From: Tigriopus japonicus | Lineage: Eukaryota > Arthropoda > Copepoda > Harpacticoida > Harpacticidae | Reading direction: 5' to 3' | DNA length: 64,000 nt | NCBI GenBank assembly: GCA_010645155.1 | Contig: CM021320.1 | Span: 10,291,188-10,355,187, forward strand | Shown here: positions 24,801-39,800 of the stretch, in pieces | Layout of the letters: each line of letters starts with the position of its first letter | Position numbering within the stretch: position 1 is the first letter of the stretch | Made by a program: the position numbers and the translations under genes | The notes under the pieces: generated by a model | Database searches by the model: none | Seen by the model: only the letters and a program-made list of their open reading frames with translations | What the model was told of the DNA's origin: nothing

Positions 24801-27800
24801 ATGTTGTCGCACCTAATTCAAAAGCGAGAGCACACCAAAATCAAATCAGATAAACCAGCCTCGAGTTTATACTTGTGACAACTCCTGTGTTTGAAACGCA
24901 GCAGGTAGGGATAGTATTTACTCGACGAATGCTAATTCGACTTGATTTTGGTATCCTCTCGCTTTTGAATTAAGTGCGATAACATGCGGCCTGCCGTTTT
25001 ACGACCATGTTGTTTGAGGTTGCGAGTCTAGTTTTCGTTTGGCTCCGCAAAACATCACACCACCCTGAGTTTGACATCTCAATAGCTTGAGCAATTGATT
25101 GGATGACAAAATTACTTAATAGGTTATTTTGTCGGAAATGTTCCATTTAGTCTCTCACAACCTTACCCGTTGGTTGTTCACAATGAGTTCTTTTAATAAT
25201 AATAATACTATTAATGATTATAGTGTTTAATAAGTGATCTAAGGTTGTTCATTCATGAAAACTTTAAGTTGGAAACTGCATACTTCCTTGTTAATGTTGA
25301 AAAAGTGGTTGTTCAATGCCAAATTTGTAAGTAACCGGATATCTTTTGGCAAGTGCACTTGTCTTTTGTGAAATTAGAACTTACTTCCAAATTAGTGATA
25401 GCTTTTAAAGTAGTTAGCAACATTTTTTCTCCACTCACTTAAAGAGCTTTTAATATCAAACCCACAAACCTCTACAAACATACACGGTCAAAGAAATGTC
25501 AAGTAAATTTGGGGTAAATGTGTGGATATTTCCATTAAGTTTACCTTTTTGGGTCTAAATGGTCTAATGGCACCCTAAGTAAAGTGGAACGTTTTTCACA
25601 CTTATTCTTTTTTATCAGCACAACTTTTTCGCTGTCAATAAAAAATGTACCTCCAACAAGGGCCATTTACTATTTTTTTACCAGGTCGTATCTCATCCAT
25701 AATTTCATACCATGGTTGAATACGGAATTTTTTCCCTTTGATATTCCTTCAGATCGTGCAACATTGAAGTGCGATTCACACGTCGCTTGACACGATAAAG
25801 AGAATCAAGCACCAGCAAGCATAAATAATGAATCACAATCCCTCAGACCTGTATCAAGGTGACATTTCAAATCTCCTGTCAAGGCTGAACGGGTTAAAAG
25901 AGGCCCCTCTCTCTCAAGTTCATCTAGCTCTATTCATAGCGTTTCAAAAAGCGAGACAGATCAGTGCCAAGTTTGTTCACCCCTTTTCCCCCGTCTGAAC
26001 CATCTTGAAACCTAAACATCCCATGTTCAACTACAGACGGCGATTCCAGACCTTTTTTGAGTGCCCAAAGCATGTCTCCATCTCGAAATCCAAGCAGCGC
26101 TCTTTGAACAAGTGAAACGAGGAAGAAGAAAAAGTCGTTTTCTTTGTTCTGACTCTTCTGCTCTCGCTGACGGCTAAACGAAGACAAAGGATAGATCAGA
26201 AACCACTCTGGTTCAGACTTCTAACACGTTGAAATGACGTGGTAGATCGTGGCCAAGAAGGGTATACAAATCCATCCGAGAGGGTCGTAGTAGAAAGTTA
26301 AAGCCTTTATTTACATTTTTACGCGACACTGTGGATTCTTTAACCCGTTTGAAAAGTGCATAGATCACGAGGGTTTTCGAAATTTCCTTTTCCAAGATAA
26401 ATGGGCATTCCATTCCACTCCATTCCAACATACTCCTATTTGAGCAGAATGGACTTGGAAGGCGATGAGAATGCTAATCTGTATCTTAGTTAGAGTAGTC
26501 CAACGAAAGGATGGATGAAGGATGATAAGACAACATTGATTATGAATATGTGGATGAATATTATTAACCGAGAACCGAGTTTTGAGATGGCTAGAAATGA
26601 GGAAACTTTGGTCTGGTTTGTCGGAATATGGTTGATGCGTTTGTATCAGTCAGGATGCCGATTCCAGAAACGTAGAGTTCGGTTGAAAGACGTCATCATT
26701 GAGGAAGCGTGAGCAATGGTAAAAGTATGCTAGAAAAATATGTCAATGGACCAAAACAGGATCAATTTGAAAACCAAGAAGACTTGCCGACGATCTGAGA
26801 TTTTAAACTAAACTTGGGCGACCGTCTTTCTGCATTTTTGGCATAAGCAGACAAGATTTTTTTGAGCCTCTTCTCAATGTACTTCGATTTGTTTGAGTCG
26901 TCAAAATCTAAGAAGATGACATTTGGCGAACGAAACATCACGACTCTATCCCTGACATGAACCAACATAATGAATGCATTCGAACCTAAGAACTTCCTAC
27001 TCTACTAAACACTTCCGTAACCTTTATCGTTGGAATAAAGTCCTTTTGGTTTATCTATCCCTCAGGTAGGATTAGTAGGATCAACACAAATTTGTAAGAA
27101 AAAATGAATGTGTTTCATTGCCTTTTCTCTTTAGTTCTTCTTCATGTAACGTCTGATTTGCGGGACTCTAATTTGACCATCCTATTGTCAAAAGAATGTG
27201 GATAACAGCCACTTCCTTAATTGTAGCCCAAAGTTTCTCGAAAAAGTTGTCCAAGAGAACATGTACTGAAACGTCCGAAGACCATATGACATCTTAACGA
27301 AATTAAGATGACCAAGTGGGTAACGTAAGAAATTGTGAGGAAATCGTGCATTTGAGGGCGAAAAAGGATTCTTCATCAAGCTGATTGGTTTCGAGTTTGG
27401 TGGACCCATCCGTAAGAGCTTTCAGCCCATCGCAACAATCACCTCTAATGGGACCAAAAGCTTCGAAAGGATAGCATATACTCGTACAGTATACGGATGA
27501 ACGAGTCTCATCAAAGGATGATATTCAACTCCTTTTCTCGCCCTCCATTAGGATTGAGAGCTTTTCTTATCCCAGATTTGGATGGTCATTTTTCATTTTT
27601 CTAAGCCTGAGCTTGGTTTAAGCTTATCTTGGCCAGCCGGTAATTGTTATTATTGGAGATAATGATGATGAACATTGTTTATGTTCGTCTTATACTTCAT
27701 CCGTCTCAATCTGCGCATCACAGAGGCTGGTAGTGCACGATGCCACGATCTCGTCACATGACTTTCTTCCCTCAAATGCACACACACGCTCATCAAAATG

Positions 27801-30800
27801 TATATCTTAAACTATACCCAACGTGATGTTTGCACTATGTCCCAAAAGTTCATGTAGCTGATGAGCAACAAATGAAAAGTGAAATGGTTCAATCCCACAA
27901 GTAATATTAGGTCTTGGTATGCATTTTCAAGCTCTCATGATGTGAAGTAGTCTGAAAAATAAAAATGTCATTTAACAAGAAATTGAATTTTAGCCTTAAT
28001 AATATGAGTTACTTGACTATCCATGAGTCTAAGAATGACTAGTGTTATTACTCAGAGCAGCTTCATGACTTCCACAAAACCTGTTGTTTTACCAGAGTCA
28101 ACATTGACGGCACAAAACGGGAGACGGCAATATTTTGCTCATCTCAACCATTTCAACAAGTCCATAGTCCAAATCTCTTTTAAGCCCTATTCAAATTATT
28201 AATTCTATTTCAGCCTGTACATTTGCGTGTTAGAGTTTCATTACACTTTTTTTTAAATATGTCTCATTAAATTTAAATGCTCTTTCTTTATCACCAATGC
28301 AGTTTAGACAAACGTTGGGTAAGATTCAGAGGACAAGTTGCATGCTTAAACCAAACTCAAGAGCGAGTCGAATGCCAAGATATCCCAGATATGAGATATG
28401 ACATTACGGTCGAGCCTTTTTAGATGATGATCAGAACGATGGAGATGACGTTGATCATGAACAAGGTGCTTGCGCAATTTGTTCACCGAGCATGAGCATC
28501 CAAAAACATACGACACGATGCCCTCACTCACTCACAAACACATTGTGTATGTACCATTGCGGAGTAACTCCTCTCAAACTCGATGGTAATGAAGTTACAC
28601 CCTATGGACGCTAGAGTACAATGAAAGCAATCCAAGTTATCCGCCTTGATTGTCGGTCTATTCAAGGTGACAACGTCTCGTCCTTCCCCGAAAAAAGTTA
28701 AGCGCATTCGTAGAATATTTTTCTGGAAACGGCACAAAAATACCAGATCCTCATTGAAAATGCCATCGTGATAAAGGCACTTCTCGTCCAATATTGCGCT
28801 TTCAACACACTTTCACGCTGCAGACAAGAGCTATCAAGGTCAAAGGACGATGCTCGAAAAAGACCTTGTTAGTGTTTGTGTTGTAGCAAGGTTTGAAAAC
28901 AAATCCTAAATGAATGACTTGCTCGGAACTTTTAATCAACGACCACGCGAGACTGAAGCCTTAAATATAAGTCGGTCATCAAGACTGGAACAGAAGCTTA
29001 GCCAGCATCTTTGTTGAACGTGGTCCATCCACATTTATGTCAAACGTCAAACGAGGGCTCTTAAGGGAACACGATTCTTAGGGTACGAAAGAGATAGAAA
29101 GAAAAAGTGAGAAAGCCAAAGGTACCCTTAAAAGGGAAAGTTCCATCCAAAAGCTTGTATGAATTGACTTTATTCATCAAACACAATTATAATTGGTGCA
29201 TTGTCCTGGAATTGCAGACACTCGAGAAACCAATAGAACAAACTTGCTCCTTGCGTTGCTTATGAGAAGTCACGAATAAAGCGGCAAATCATCCACAGAC
29301 AATTTGTTCAAATATAGATTTCGAAAACGGTCATGATTTATGGCTGATGGTGAGAAGTGTGAGCAAATGGAAATTGTGAAAAAATGCAGAACCAACGGAT
29401 TTGCACATTTCGATGATGAGGTCTAATCTAAAAATGGATGCAGCACCATTTCTTTGAGGTTGGAAAGATACAGGTTTACTCAAATTAATCAACCATCACG
29501 AATAGAGCAGCCTCCAAAATATGGTTTGTCACGAAAGTATTACATAAGTTGCATCATGTGGGCATGACTTTGGCAGGTCTTGAATACGATAAGAATCCAT
29601 TCGTTTCTGACCACCCAAGGGTGGCCTCACGACCAGGGATTTTTTTTCTTTGGAAGACATCAACAACACGACAAAAAATTGCGCAAGTTGTCAATTGATC
29701 TTGGAAGAATCAACAAATTAAGCGAATCACAAAGCCCTGGAAACCCGATTTGATTTTTTCCTGTGATTACATGTAAGAAGTGTGTGTCATTCTCTCAGAA
29801 TCGTTGCAATCAGAAGATTGTGAAAGTTAAAAAAAGCGGGGCAAATTGAAATACCAGACGATTGCTTCATCCAAAAGTCATGAAACTTGAGACCAGGCAA
29901 GTTCAGAACGGGCAAGGATATCACATTATGGTCGTCTTGGCAGGGTTCTAAGGAGCATTGGAGGGGAGGACCTCGGGTCATGAATAATAATGGTTGGTTC
30001 CATTGGCTGCTTCTCTGGAAGATATGAGTAAATGTGAATATCATCCTGTAATTGACCATGATCCGGGGGAATTTCTGAAACTTGTGGTCAAATTGAAGGT
30101 TGAGCGAGTGGTAGTTCGAGTTCTAGACAGGTGTTATCTGTCTACCTGGGGAGCAAATCAATAATCTTTTAATTGTTTGCTTTTGTCGGCCAACCTCAAT
30201 GTCACGATTGAAGGACAACCGATTATGATGGTCAGAGTTTGGATGGACGAAAGGACATATCACTCGAAGAGTTATGAAAGTCAAGTTGGTTCCTGTAACA
30301 TTTTTGTTCTCTATAGTCAGTAAAATTCCAATGGAAGAGACGATAAATGGTTCCCTTTTTAACACGCTCTCTGTCGTCTTGGAAACACAACCATCATTGT
30401 GTTTGGAGTTGGTTAATGATTATTAGTTTATCTCTCCCTTCGTGTTGTCATGGCGATATAGAGGAAATGCTTTGGAACCAAAAGAATACCAATAGAATGT
30501 CTTTCCATGTTAAACAGCCATATTAAAATGATACTACTTTTCCACGCGAGATACTCAAAACTGAGCTCTTGGACTTTCCTCTGGTTTCCTTCTTTAGAAT
30601 TGGAAGTGGTTATCTGGCAGATTAATGGCTCACTTGTTGAAGGAAACGAACAAATTTGGATGCTTCATTTACGATCGTTTAGGAGTTGCCGTTTGTTGAG
30701 ACCACAAAATTGGACTGACCTTGAATCAGTTTCTGCTTGTCGTGAGTGGTTTCCTTCAGGGCGTTATTCTTGCACCGCATCCTCGTCCTTATACAGACAT

Positions 30801-33800
30801 CAAAATAGTGGCACGTTTTCAGCGACTAAGAAAAACCTGCCAACGGCCAAATCTCGTATCAAAAAATGAATACTGCTAGACATCTGCGATTGATCTTCTT
30901 CAAGATATGAAAACAAAGGTCTTATTTGAAATCCATTTGTCACTTAGGGTTTGTTTTCTCAGACTGCTCGGTCCATCAGCAATGTGACCATGACAAGGTA
31001 CTTATGTTGATAGGGTACAACCCTCATCATGTTATAATGACCAAATTTGGTCTTTTAGAGCGCTTTCTCTCGAACAACTCCCATATTAAGATAATTACTT
31101 TGAACCGAATTTTCAAGGTCCAGAACTGAGTCGTCGTTGTTATTCTTGTTGGGTCTTGCAGCTTGAATTTGTTTCTGAGAGGGATCGATGAATCAAGATT
31201 TCCTCGCCTATCCCAATACATTGTGTCCAACAAGAAGGGTGTGGTTCTTTTAAGCAGCCTCTTCAATATCTTACGATGGTCCATCACGCCCTTCTTGAGA
31301 AAAAAAAAACTTTTTTGTCAAGAAGGAAATGACTGTTCTGAATATTGAACAAAACGCCATAACCGTCACCTAACCATTTTGCACTTGCATTTAATGCCGG
31401 CAGTTCAAGGTGAAGGAAACCATGTCCATATGGGAAATGCAATCCGACTAAGCTACCAAAAAAGAGACTTGGTAAAACCTACTAATATTGCGTGCTCAAG
31501 TAGCACACGAGCAATGACGTCCTTGAGACCAAAATGGGGTTACTTTTGTGTCCAGAGCTATTTTGGGAGTTTGAAGGAGGATTCAGGATAACAAATCCAA
31601 TAGAGGTGATAATGAAGTTTCCAATTTCAAAAGATTGAGCAAATAGGGGTTTCGGAATAGCAAGCCATATGGTTGCTTGTGATGAAACTTAAAGCACAGG
31701 TTTAGTACTTAAAAGGTTCCTAGTAGATCCACAAAAGCAATTTAGAGTCCGTCTTCCGAAAAACTATTTCAAATCTGGCATCTACACAAGTGACTGATTA
31801 TCGTTAACAAAGATGAAGATTAGGGCAAGATTTTTGTGGTTGTTGCAAATTGTCGTAAAAAATGTAACATTTTCAGGTCATCAAAAGATAAAATGTCTCA
31901 TGTTATGTTGAAAGAAAACAATTTTTGGGGGCTTTGAAAGCCAGTGTCAAACGTAAATGAGTTTAAAAACAACTGAAAAATTTAAGCAAGAAGTTAAATG
32001 AGTGGCAAAATTTTGCCAAATATGATTGTGATCTGTTGGAAAAGAATAAGTTGAAAGTTATCCTAAAGCATTATGATTCTTGACAATTCGCCCTTTTCAC
32101 ACCATGACCCTTCTTAATCCATTGGCTTTAAGACATGTAGTTTTCTGACTTGCACCGGCTTTGATTTTTAAACAAGACCAATTTCGAAAGGCACAATACT
32201 TCAGAAATATCTGGAAAATGTACTTACCTAAAATTCCAGTGCCCGATGGCGTAGGAAGCTACGGTGGTAATACATATGACTTTGACGTTAATGATGTGAT
32301 TCCGGGTACTTGAAAACTAATGGCTATTCTTTTACTCTCTTCTAGGTTGAATAAGCAACAATTCGAGTTAATCAATGTAAGTACACGAGTTTTTGCTCCA
32401 TCCAAAACTTAACACCAAGGACAGGTTCAATTGATCAAGATGGTAATTAAGAAAAGTGCAATTCGAGCCCTATTGAAATCTTTCAAGGCCAACTAATATT
32501 GTCAATCCATCAAAACAAGCCTTTTGTGGCGTTTCAAAAGAAGGGTGTCGCCATTATGAATACATTCATGACTCCAAAGGGCTTTGAACTCATGACCCCA
32601 ACGTGGAGGGAACATAACACTCTCTTGGGGCAAAAGGGTCAAATCCTCTGCATATTTAAAAGGCAACAAAATTGCCTGGAACTAAGGTTAAGTATTCCTT
32701 CAATTGAAGGGGTACTCCTATTCCTCTCAACAGGATAAATACAGGAAAGGAAACATCTTACATTTTTAATAAAGACTTAAAGGTCTTTGAACCATCAACT
32801 TGTTTATGAACCACTGAAGAAAACCCGCAAGTGGTGTATTTTATGCAATTTGTGTGTCGAAACAATTTATCCAATAGCTTTCGTAATGCGCGGGGAGTTA
32901 TGGTTTTCACCGCAAAACATACATCCAATGCCAAGTGAACAAGTGAAAGTCCATCATTTAAGATCCTCAAACCGCAGCAGAAATGCAAGGAAGATGACTG
33001 GTACAATTAAAACCTTTCAAACTCTTCGTTTCTTAAGTTGAATAAATACCATGAAGGAATTTTCCAAACCAAGCTACAACAACGAATCGGAAATACCCAC
33101 CGTTTTTGCAACCGAGGATTTTTTCTTTGATCAAACTACAAAAAGTACGAACAAATTGCGAATGGAGCTAAAAGTCCTGAAATGGTTTTTTTCCACGTTC
33201 TCTTTGACGTTGGCCAACCTTTCTTTTCCTTTGAAAAGGACTTTGAAGGACACCCCACATAGAGGAAGAAACGGACTTCGAAAATTGAGCCCAAGCATAT
33301 ACATGTCATTCATCGTTGAGGAGGAAGGACACTTTATACTCGTACCCCATGTAATAGTGATGATTAGAATGAGATGGTGCTTTTAAAATCACATTTCGGT
33401 GGGCGCCCTTGACTTTTTGTCCAGATGGAAGGAGCGGAGAAATAAAACAATGGGTTGCACTTACCTTCGTAACTAATGGGTCTTTTTTCCTTCAATGTTG
33501 CAGAACACAGTTCTTCCCGAAGCTGTGACCTATTGGAGTAAAGCTCTTCGTGTCAGAAAAACTGAGAGTCGCATCCGTCTCAATCGGTAAGGGATAATAA
33601 CAACGCAGAGTTTTGAAGTAGAAGTCTTCAGCTGTCGAATTGCGTCTTCTTACTACGTTTCAGCAAATGCGAACAAAATCAAGTATTTTTTAAGACCGAT
33701 GATCCTCACCCATATTGCAAGAATGCTTGCGAGGCTCGAACCATGTGTGGCGAGGTCCAAGTTCCAGAGGATCACCTTGAGGTGTGTCGTGTATGCAATG

Positions 33801-36800
33801 CATTTGGTCAGAATTGCAAGATTCGAGGAGGAAATCAACCGGGACCAGGAATCGATGGAGCTGATTTCATCTTCTACATCTCCGCCATGCAGACTGAGAG
33901 ATGCCAAAAGGGCATGACTGTAGCTTATGCTGCCCATTGTCAACAAGAATCTGCTTTGGACAGGTAATCAATTATTGCCCTTGGCAAACCATTTTTTTGA
34001 ACTTTTGCTCACTTGCATTACACTTTTGTTAAAGTAATCTACAATTTAGCTCTCTGACATGAACAGGAGCTGACGATCCTACAAAAATATTACTATGCAG
34101 AATATAGAGCGCTTCTCCACTAAGTTGACTCTCTCTTTGCAAATTGAGGAAAGAAACAGAAGATGATTCCCGCGTGACCCCATTGCCTTTTAAATTTTCA
34201 GTTTGGGACTTTTTCCACTTAAGTGATGAGCTTTTCCTGTTTCTCTTTAACAAGTCTTTGGTTACAATGCTTTCAATTTCCTTTGCAATTTCAAAGCTCG
34301 CGGTTTCGTAGATATTTCGATACTTCCGCATTCCGTTGCAGAGTTGCAGGGTTCAAAAAGAATGTCGACTTTCATTGTTTTGAAAATGGGTTGGGTTCTT
34401 CGCAGTGTCTCTGGTAGGATCTCGAACTAATCCGCTCTAAAATTGAAACTACTCAAATTAAAATCCCTGTGGACTCTTTTGTCATGTGAATTGAAATTCT
34501 TTAGTGAAGTCTGAGACGGAATGAATCTCCTTAAACGACGTCATATGGATGAAATCAATTTGAAAAATTGATACTTGGGGTAGGTAGTTTTCAAAGTCGC
34601 GGATTGAAGCGTAATTGTGGTGGTCGGATGAGGACATAGATATATTGACGAAACTGAGAATCAAAGTGAAAGTTGAGATTTGGGAAAAAAGGCGGGATCG
34701 CGCGGGAAATCGCGTCTTACTTAAACGTCACCAATGATTGGACTGGTGCTGAAATACCGATCACCACTCCATCCTCATTTACCATTATCGATTGGTTGTG
34801 GATGAGACATGATTTCATTTCCGGGAACGACGGCAATCGCTAAGAAAAAACTCATTTCATTGTTCTCATTAAGATCCTCGAAGAGGAGCTCGAAATGAAC
34901 CTTTGTGCATTCATTAATACCGTGTGATCGTAATGACTTCCATTTGCATCAAGAGGCACATCCAATTTCCAAAAAAAGAAAATATATCTAAAACTTTTGG
35001 TTTTAACGATGAAAACGCCAAAGAAAGGAACCGGGCCAACTTGCAAATCTCTTTTGTTGATATCAATCTTATTTTATTAGCTTATTTTAACAATGTGACT
35101 TGAAAATGTGTTCGCCATCACAAAAAGGAAAGAACACACGTTATTTCGGTTTCCTGGAACAGGAATTGACCATTCTCACTTCAAATGAACGGTCCATCTA
35201 ACAAGATGATTTAGCTGGTCATAGAACGTCTCCTAAATGTTCCAATTAGAAGGGGAAGTCTTGTTCCAAGTAGATTATTCCTCCCTGGGTCTTTAGAGTC
35301 AGCTAATTAGATTCCTTGTCTACCAATGTTCTCCAAGTTCTTCAACATCCGGAAACCATCCAAAACTTTTCACGGTTCTCGCTCTTAGTGAATCTTACAA
35401 AAGGACACGAAGGCCACAACAAACTCCTTCTTCTTTTATTACAGACCCATTGCTGGGCATGCCAATCTTTGTCCAGGCTCCATCAGCACCAAGAGGCAAG
35501 AATTGGATGTCCTTTTGTCCACAGTGAAACATGAGATGCTTCATGCTCTGGGATTTTCGGTGTCTCTGTTCGCTTTCTACCGCGACAAAGACGGACATCC
35601 TTTAACTCCACGAGGCGAGAACGGGAAACCCAACCTTAATGAAGAGTAAGTAAACCAAAGGATGAATGGACAAGGCCTTTTTCATTATGGAATATCGATC
35701 AACATCATTACTGTGCATGGTATACAATGTAAAAATGTCAAGCCTTTTGAAAGAACAAAGGATTTATGGGCAGGAAAGAGGCTTGAAGTTCAGTAATTGG
35801 ATGTGAAGAGTTCAGAAGGGTTACTGCCTTTGGTGGAACTTTTTTCAAGTTTAATAATTCAAAGGAAACATCAATCTTGAAAATTTTGTTAATCAAGGCC
35901 GAACAAAAAGCTGTTTTTAGGGTTTCTTATCGGCAAGGCCAAAAAGATAATCGAATTTAGTACCTCTTCAAGGTTCAATAATATCATCAACTGACAGAAT
36001 TTTTGTGGAGAGTGAAGAGTAAAATGAAGAAGTCTGACTAAGAATGCCAACGAAATTCCTTTTACTTACATTTGGAAAACAACATATTTATACAAATTGG
36101 ACGTCCATTTTGAAGTACAGGAAACATCAGATTAAGTTTGTTACATTAAAAAAGAAGAGAATTGGTCACTGGTTAGTCAGAATACGCGAGCTAGAAATTG
36201 AGATGGTGACAAGTCGCTGAGAAATACTGAGTCACTTGTCACGTCCAAGAGATCATTCACTCAAAAGGACATGTCAGGTCTTTCGGGCATTGAAGCATGT
36301 AATTAGATATCTAGTGTGATCCAATGAGCTTTGACATGATCCTGAAAGGCCTCCCGAAGGTTCTTGGCCACTTGGAGGTGTCACATGTGAGACAAAAAGA
36401 CCAAAGAGAAGCAAGATATATTGCCTGATGCACTCGTGTTCCGTGGTAACACGTCTGTCCACTTGGCATCTTGAAATTGCTTTCCGCTCAGATGAGATCT
36501 CAACCTTGGATCAGAACTCAGATCCAAAAAAAGGACATCAAAAGTACTCTCACACTTGGAAAACTTTAAGTTAGAAATCCATGAATGGACTTGTTCTGTC
36601 GTACTTCCAAGTCTCTACGGTTACCAATCTGTGGGTCATTGGATCAAACAGTTATTGGAATTTCCACGAAAGTGACCAGGGAATCTGGAACACAGGCTGA
36701 TGTGAACCCATACGAGACTGCTACGCAACCATTAGCAAATTCCTAGGCACCTGTTGTCCAGAGCAGATCAAATTCCTGTGCTACTTTCAAATTTGAAGCT

Positions 36801-39800
36801 AATTATCCCAAGGGAATGGCGGAAATTCTAGTTTCCAGGACCGTAATTGAGGAATCTACCAAGGCCTATGTTTCTGTTTTCGAGTGTGAGGTTGAAACTC
36901 AGCAATTTTTGCCTGGTAGGTTGCAAACTCGCCAATGGAGTGACCGAGTCATCCGAAAGGAGTATCGCGAGTGGAAAGTACGAAATGGAACGATTCGCAA
37001 AAAGGTCCAAGTCGTGGTTACGCCCAGAGTTCGAGAGGAGGTTCAGAAACATTATGGGTGCAAGAATCTCAGTGGAGCCGAACTTGAGGATCAGGGTGAA
37101 GAAGGGACCGCTCTCACCCATTGGGAAAAACGTTTGTTTGAGGTATGTTTACACCACTGAACTTTCTCAAATTTGGATCAAGTAAGTCAGTTCCAACAAA
37201 TGTACTCTTGGTAGCTGTCAAAAACTGGGACCTTTTTGACATATGATTCTCATTGTGCAACCAAATGCCACATAAATCCAGTTCATATCTAGAATTAGAG
37301 GGAGAACAGGGGCTTTGTTTCTAGATAAGTCTTAGAAGAACTTGGTTTCAAATGGGAACCAGGCATCTGGAAACGTGTTTGCATCATTTAGACGGGTTGA
37401 GCACCCGTATCACAAAACACCTGATAACATCCAGACTGTTTAATGCAATTTTTTGTTGCCTGTTCCGTTTTAGAATGAGGCCATGACTGGCACACATACC
37501 CAGAATCCCATTTATTCTCGAATTACAATGGCCTTGATGGAAGATACGGGATGGTATTTACCCAACTACGACATGGCTGACGATCTGACTTGGGGCAAGA
37601 ACTTGGGTTGCGACTTCGCCCAAAAGTCTTGCATGGAGTGGATGGAACGACGGCAAAGTGTGGGCAAGAGTATCCACCCATTTTGTAACAAAGTCAAGCG
37701 GGATCCGTTGGAAACCGAATGTACTGATGATCGCTCTAGTGTTGCTTTGTGTAATCTAGTCCAACATGAGCACGAACTTCCAGCTCACTTCCAGGTATGA
37801 TCCAAACTGCCATTACGTGAATTTCTTCCTGTTTCAGGTCTTAAAACGTTAAGACGTAATATCTTATTATGAACATGGACAATACTCTAGAATTCAGGGC
37901 CTTCAGGAGAAAATTCCTCTCTTTCCATCCTGAGATTTGAAACTGGCATGTGACGGTTTATCCAACAACTTTGGTCATACCTGGAATTCTCCATTAGTCA
38001 TATTACTATGTCTCCACAAAGTTTATGAATTTATCTCAATTCGTTCTTTCCTTCTCGCTGGCACATCCTTGATCCACAACAGATCATTAGAGAAACACTT
38101 CCCTTAAGGCTGTTCTCTAAAGAGCAGATCAGCACAAAAGATATAGATACTTGTATTTGTGGCACGCACCCAAGGGAGATAACTTCTCAGAGGACCAGAT
38201 GATCCCTTTCAAAGTGCCTGTATACAAGCAAGAAATTTAGTAGATAGATGGCTTACGACACTCGATTAACGTATTCATTACTGGCAAGGTCTGCTTGTGA
38301 TAGGGGCATTGCTGAAAGTACTAAACCGAAGGACACAGTACTTGCTAATAAAAGAATGAATGTTCAAGCTGGCACCACCATATTCGGATAAAAATAGCAA
38401 TCCGGGGACTTTCCTGAGCCATTCTTTCCAAAGCCAATCTGGAAGGATTGAGTACGATCTAAAATATTCGACCATCAAATGCCAGGCCAAATTACGGTTC
38501 AATATCAGTTTCTTTTGAGAGTGCAGGGCTACTCAGCCAAAGACGTTTCCCAATTTTTGCGGCCTCCAACCCCGTTTTTTGAGAATGCCAAAACATCAAA
38601 AGAAGTCAATATTTTTTGGACGGAAAGGAAGAAAGAAACGAGGGACTTGAAAAGTGGCAAAGTGCCATCACATGCAGTGGAATTGTTTTTTTTTCGTTCG
38701 GAGAGGACATCTGCAAGGATTAAGAATATTATTTAAGCATAATTCTTTATCTGAAGAATGAATCCTCATATCTTTGAACGCAAATATTTGTTACCAATGA
38801 TTCCTCCGTTGATTGAAGGCGCGCAAAAACTCTCACGGATTGCTTCTTTTGCAGAATTTCGACAGCATTCCTCATATTGCTAGTCAAGATGTTGGGTACT
38901 TTGGTGGGTCTGTGGCATTGGCAGACTATTGTCCCTACATCCAAGAATTTACATGGCGCTCGAATAATGTTGTGGTTCGTGGATCTCATTGCATGTACAC
39001 GGAGAACAATCCAAGTAAGTTTCCCATGCAAATTGTATTCAGCATTTAGATTTTGAATACGGTCCTGTTTTGATGAGATTTGCTGACAAACCTTGTTGTG
39101 TCTCAAATTAATCTAAGACAATCCAATAAGGATCAATTCTGGAGTGTTTTACCGCCTCTGAAGACACCAGAGAGATTGTTCCTGGAAACTAACGCGATTC
39201 ATTTCCAAGGATCTCATAATTGGATAGCTACTCACTACACCTCTCTCTTTCGCTGGGATTAGGCCAAGTTTCTTTGGCGCATTGTCTGAAACCTCTGACG
39301 TGACAACAGATTGATCCCCAGAAAATGTCCCTTCCTTACTCTCATTTCTACTATCATTAATCGGCTTCATTGCAGACATGGATCGTAACTTTGCCTTGGA
39401 ACACTATGGCCACCAATCCAAGTGCTTCGACCATACTAACGAAATGTGGGAAGAACGCAGTTGTCACCAGGTCCGTCAATGGCAGCATTGGGGATCAGGC
39501 TGCTATCAGTATACATGTCAAGATCGGCGCCTCCATATCATGGTGCTCAATCACACTTTCACCTGTTTCTACCCGCAACAAGAGATCGAGATCTCGCTAA
39601 TGGCCAACAGTTGGCTCCACACCGGCTCTTTGGTGTGTCCTCCTTGTGAGGATGTCTGCGGGGAAGAATTCGCCCTTGAGGGTGAAACTTGCCGCACAGG
39701 AGACCCACCTCCTCGAGATTACGTCTATTACAAGGATGTACTCACCTGCCGCGGATCTGGAATGAGTCAGTTTCTAGGCCATTGGACCCTGACGGCTGTT

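Noticed and set aside
28303..28319. Alternative micro-exon between LMLN exons 2 and 3
   Set aside because: Has AG/GT borders but encodes nothing like the family. The 31-bp exon at 32346 fits frame and sequence better.
36816..36919. Upstream extension of the LMLN exon 7 reading frame
   Set aside because: Open by chance; the acceptor GGTAG at 36919 and the conserved block starting right after it fix the exon start. The extension has no family similarity.
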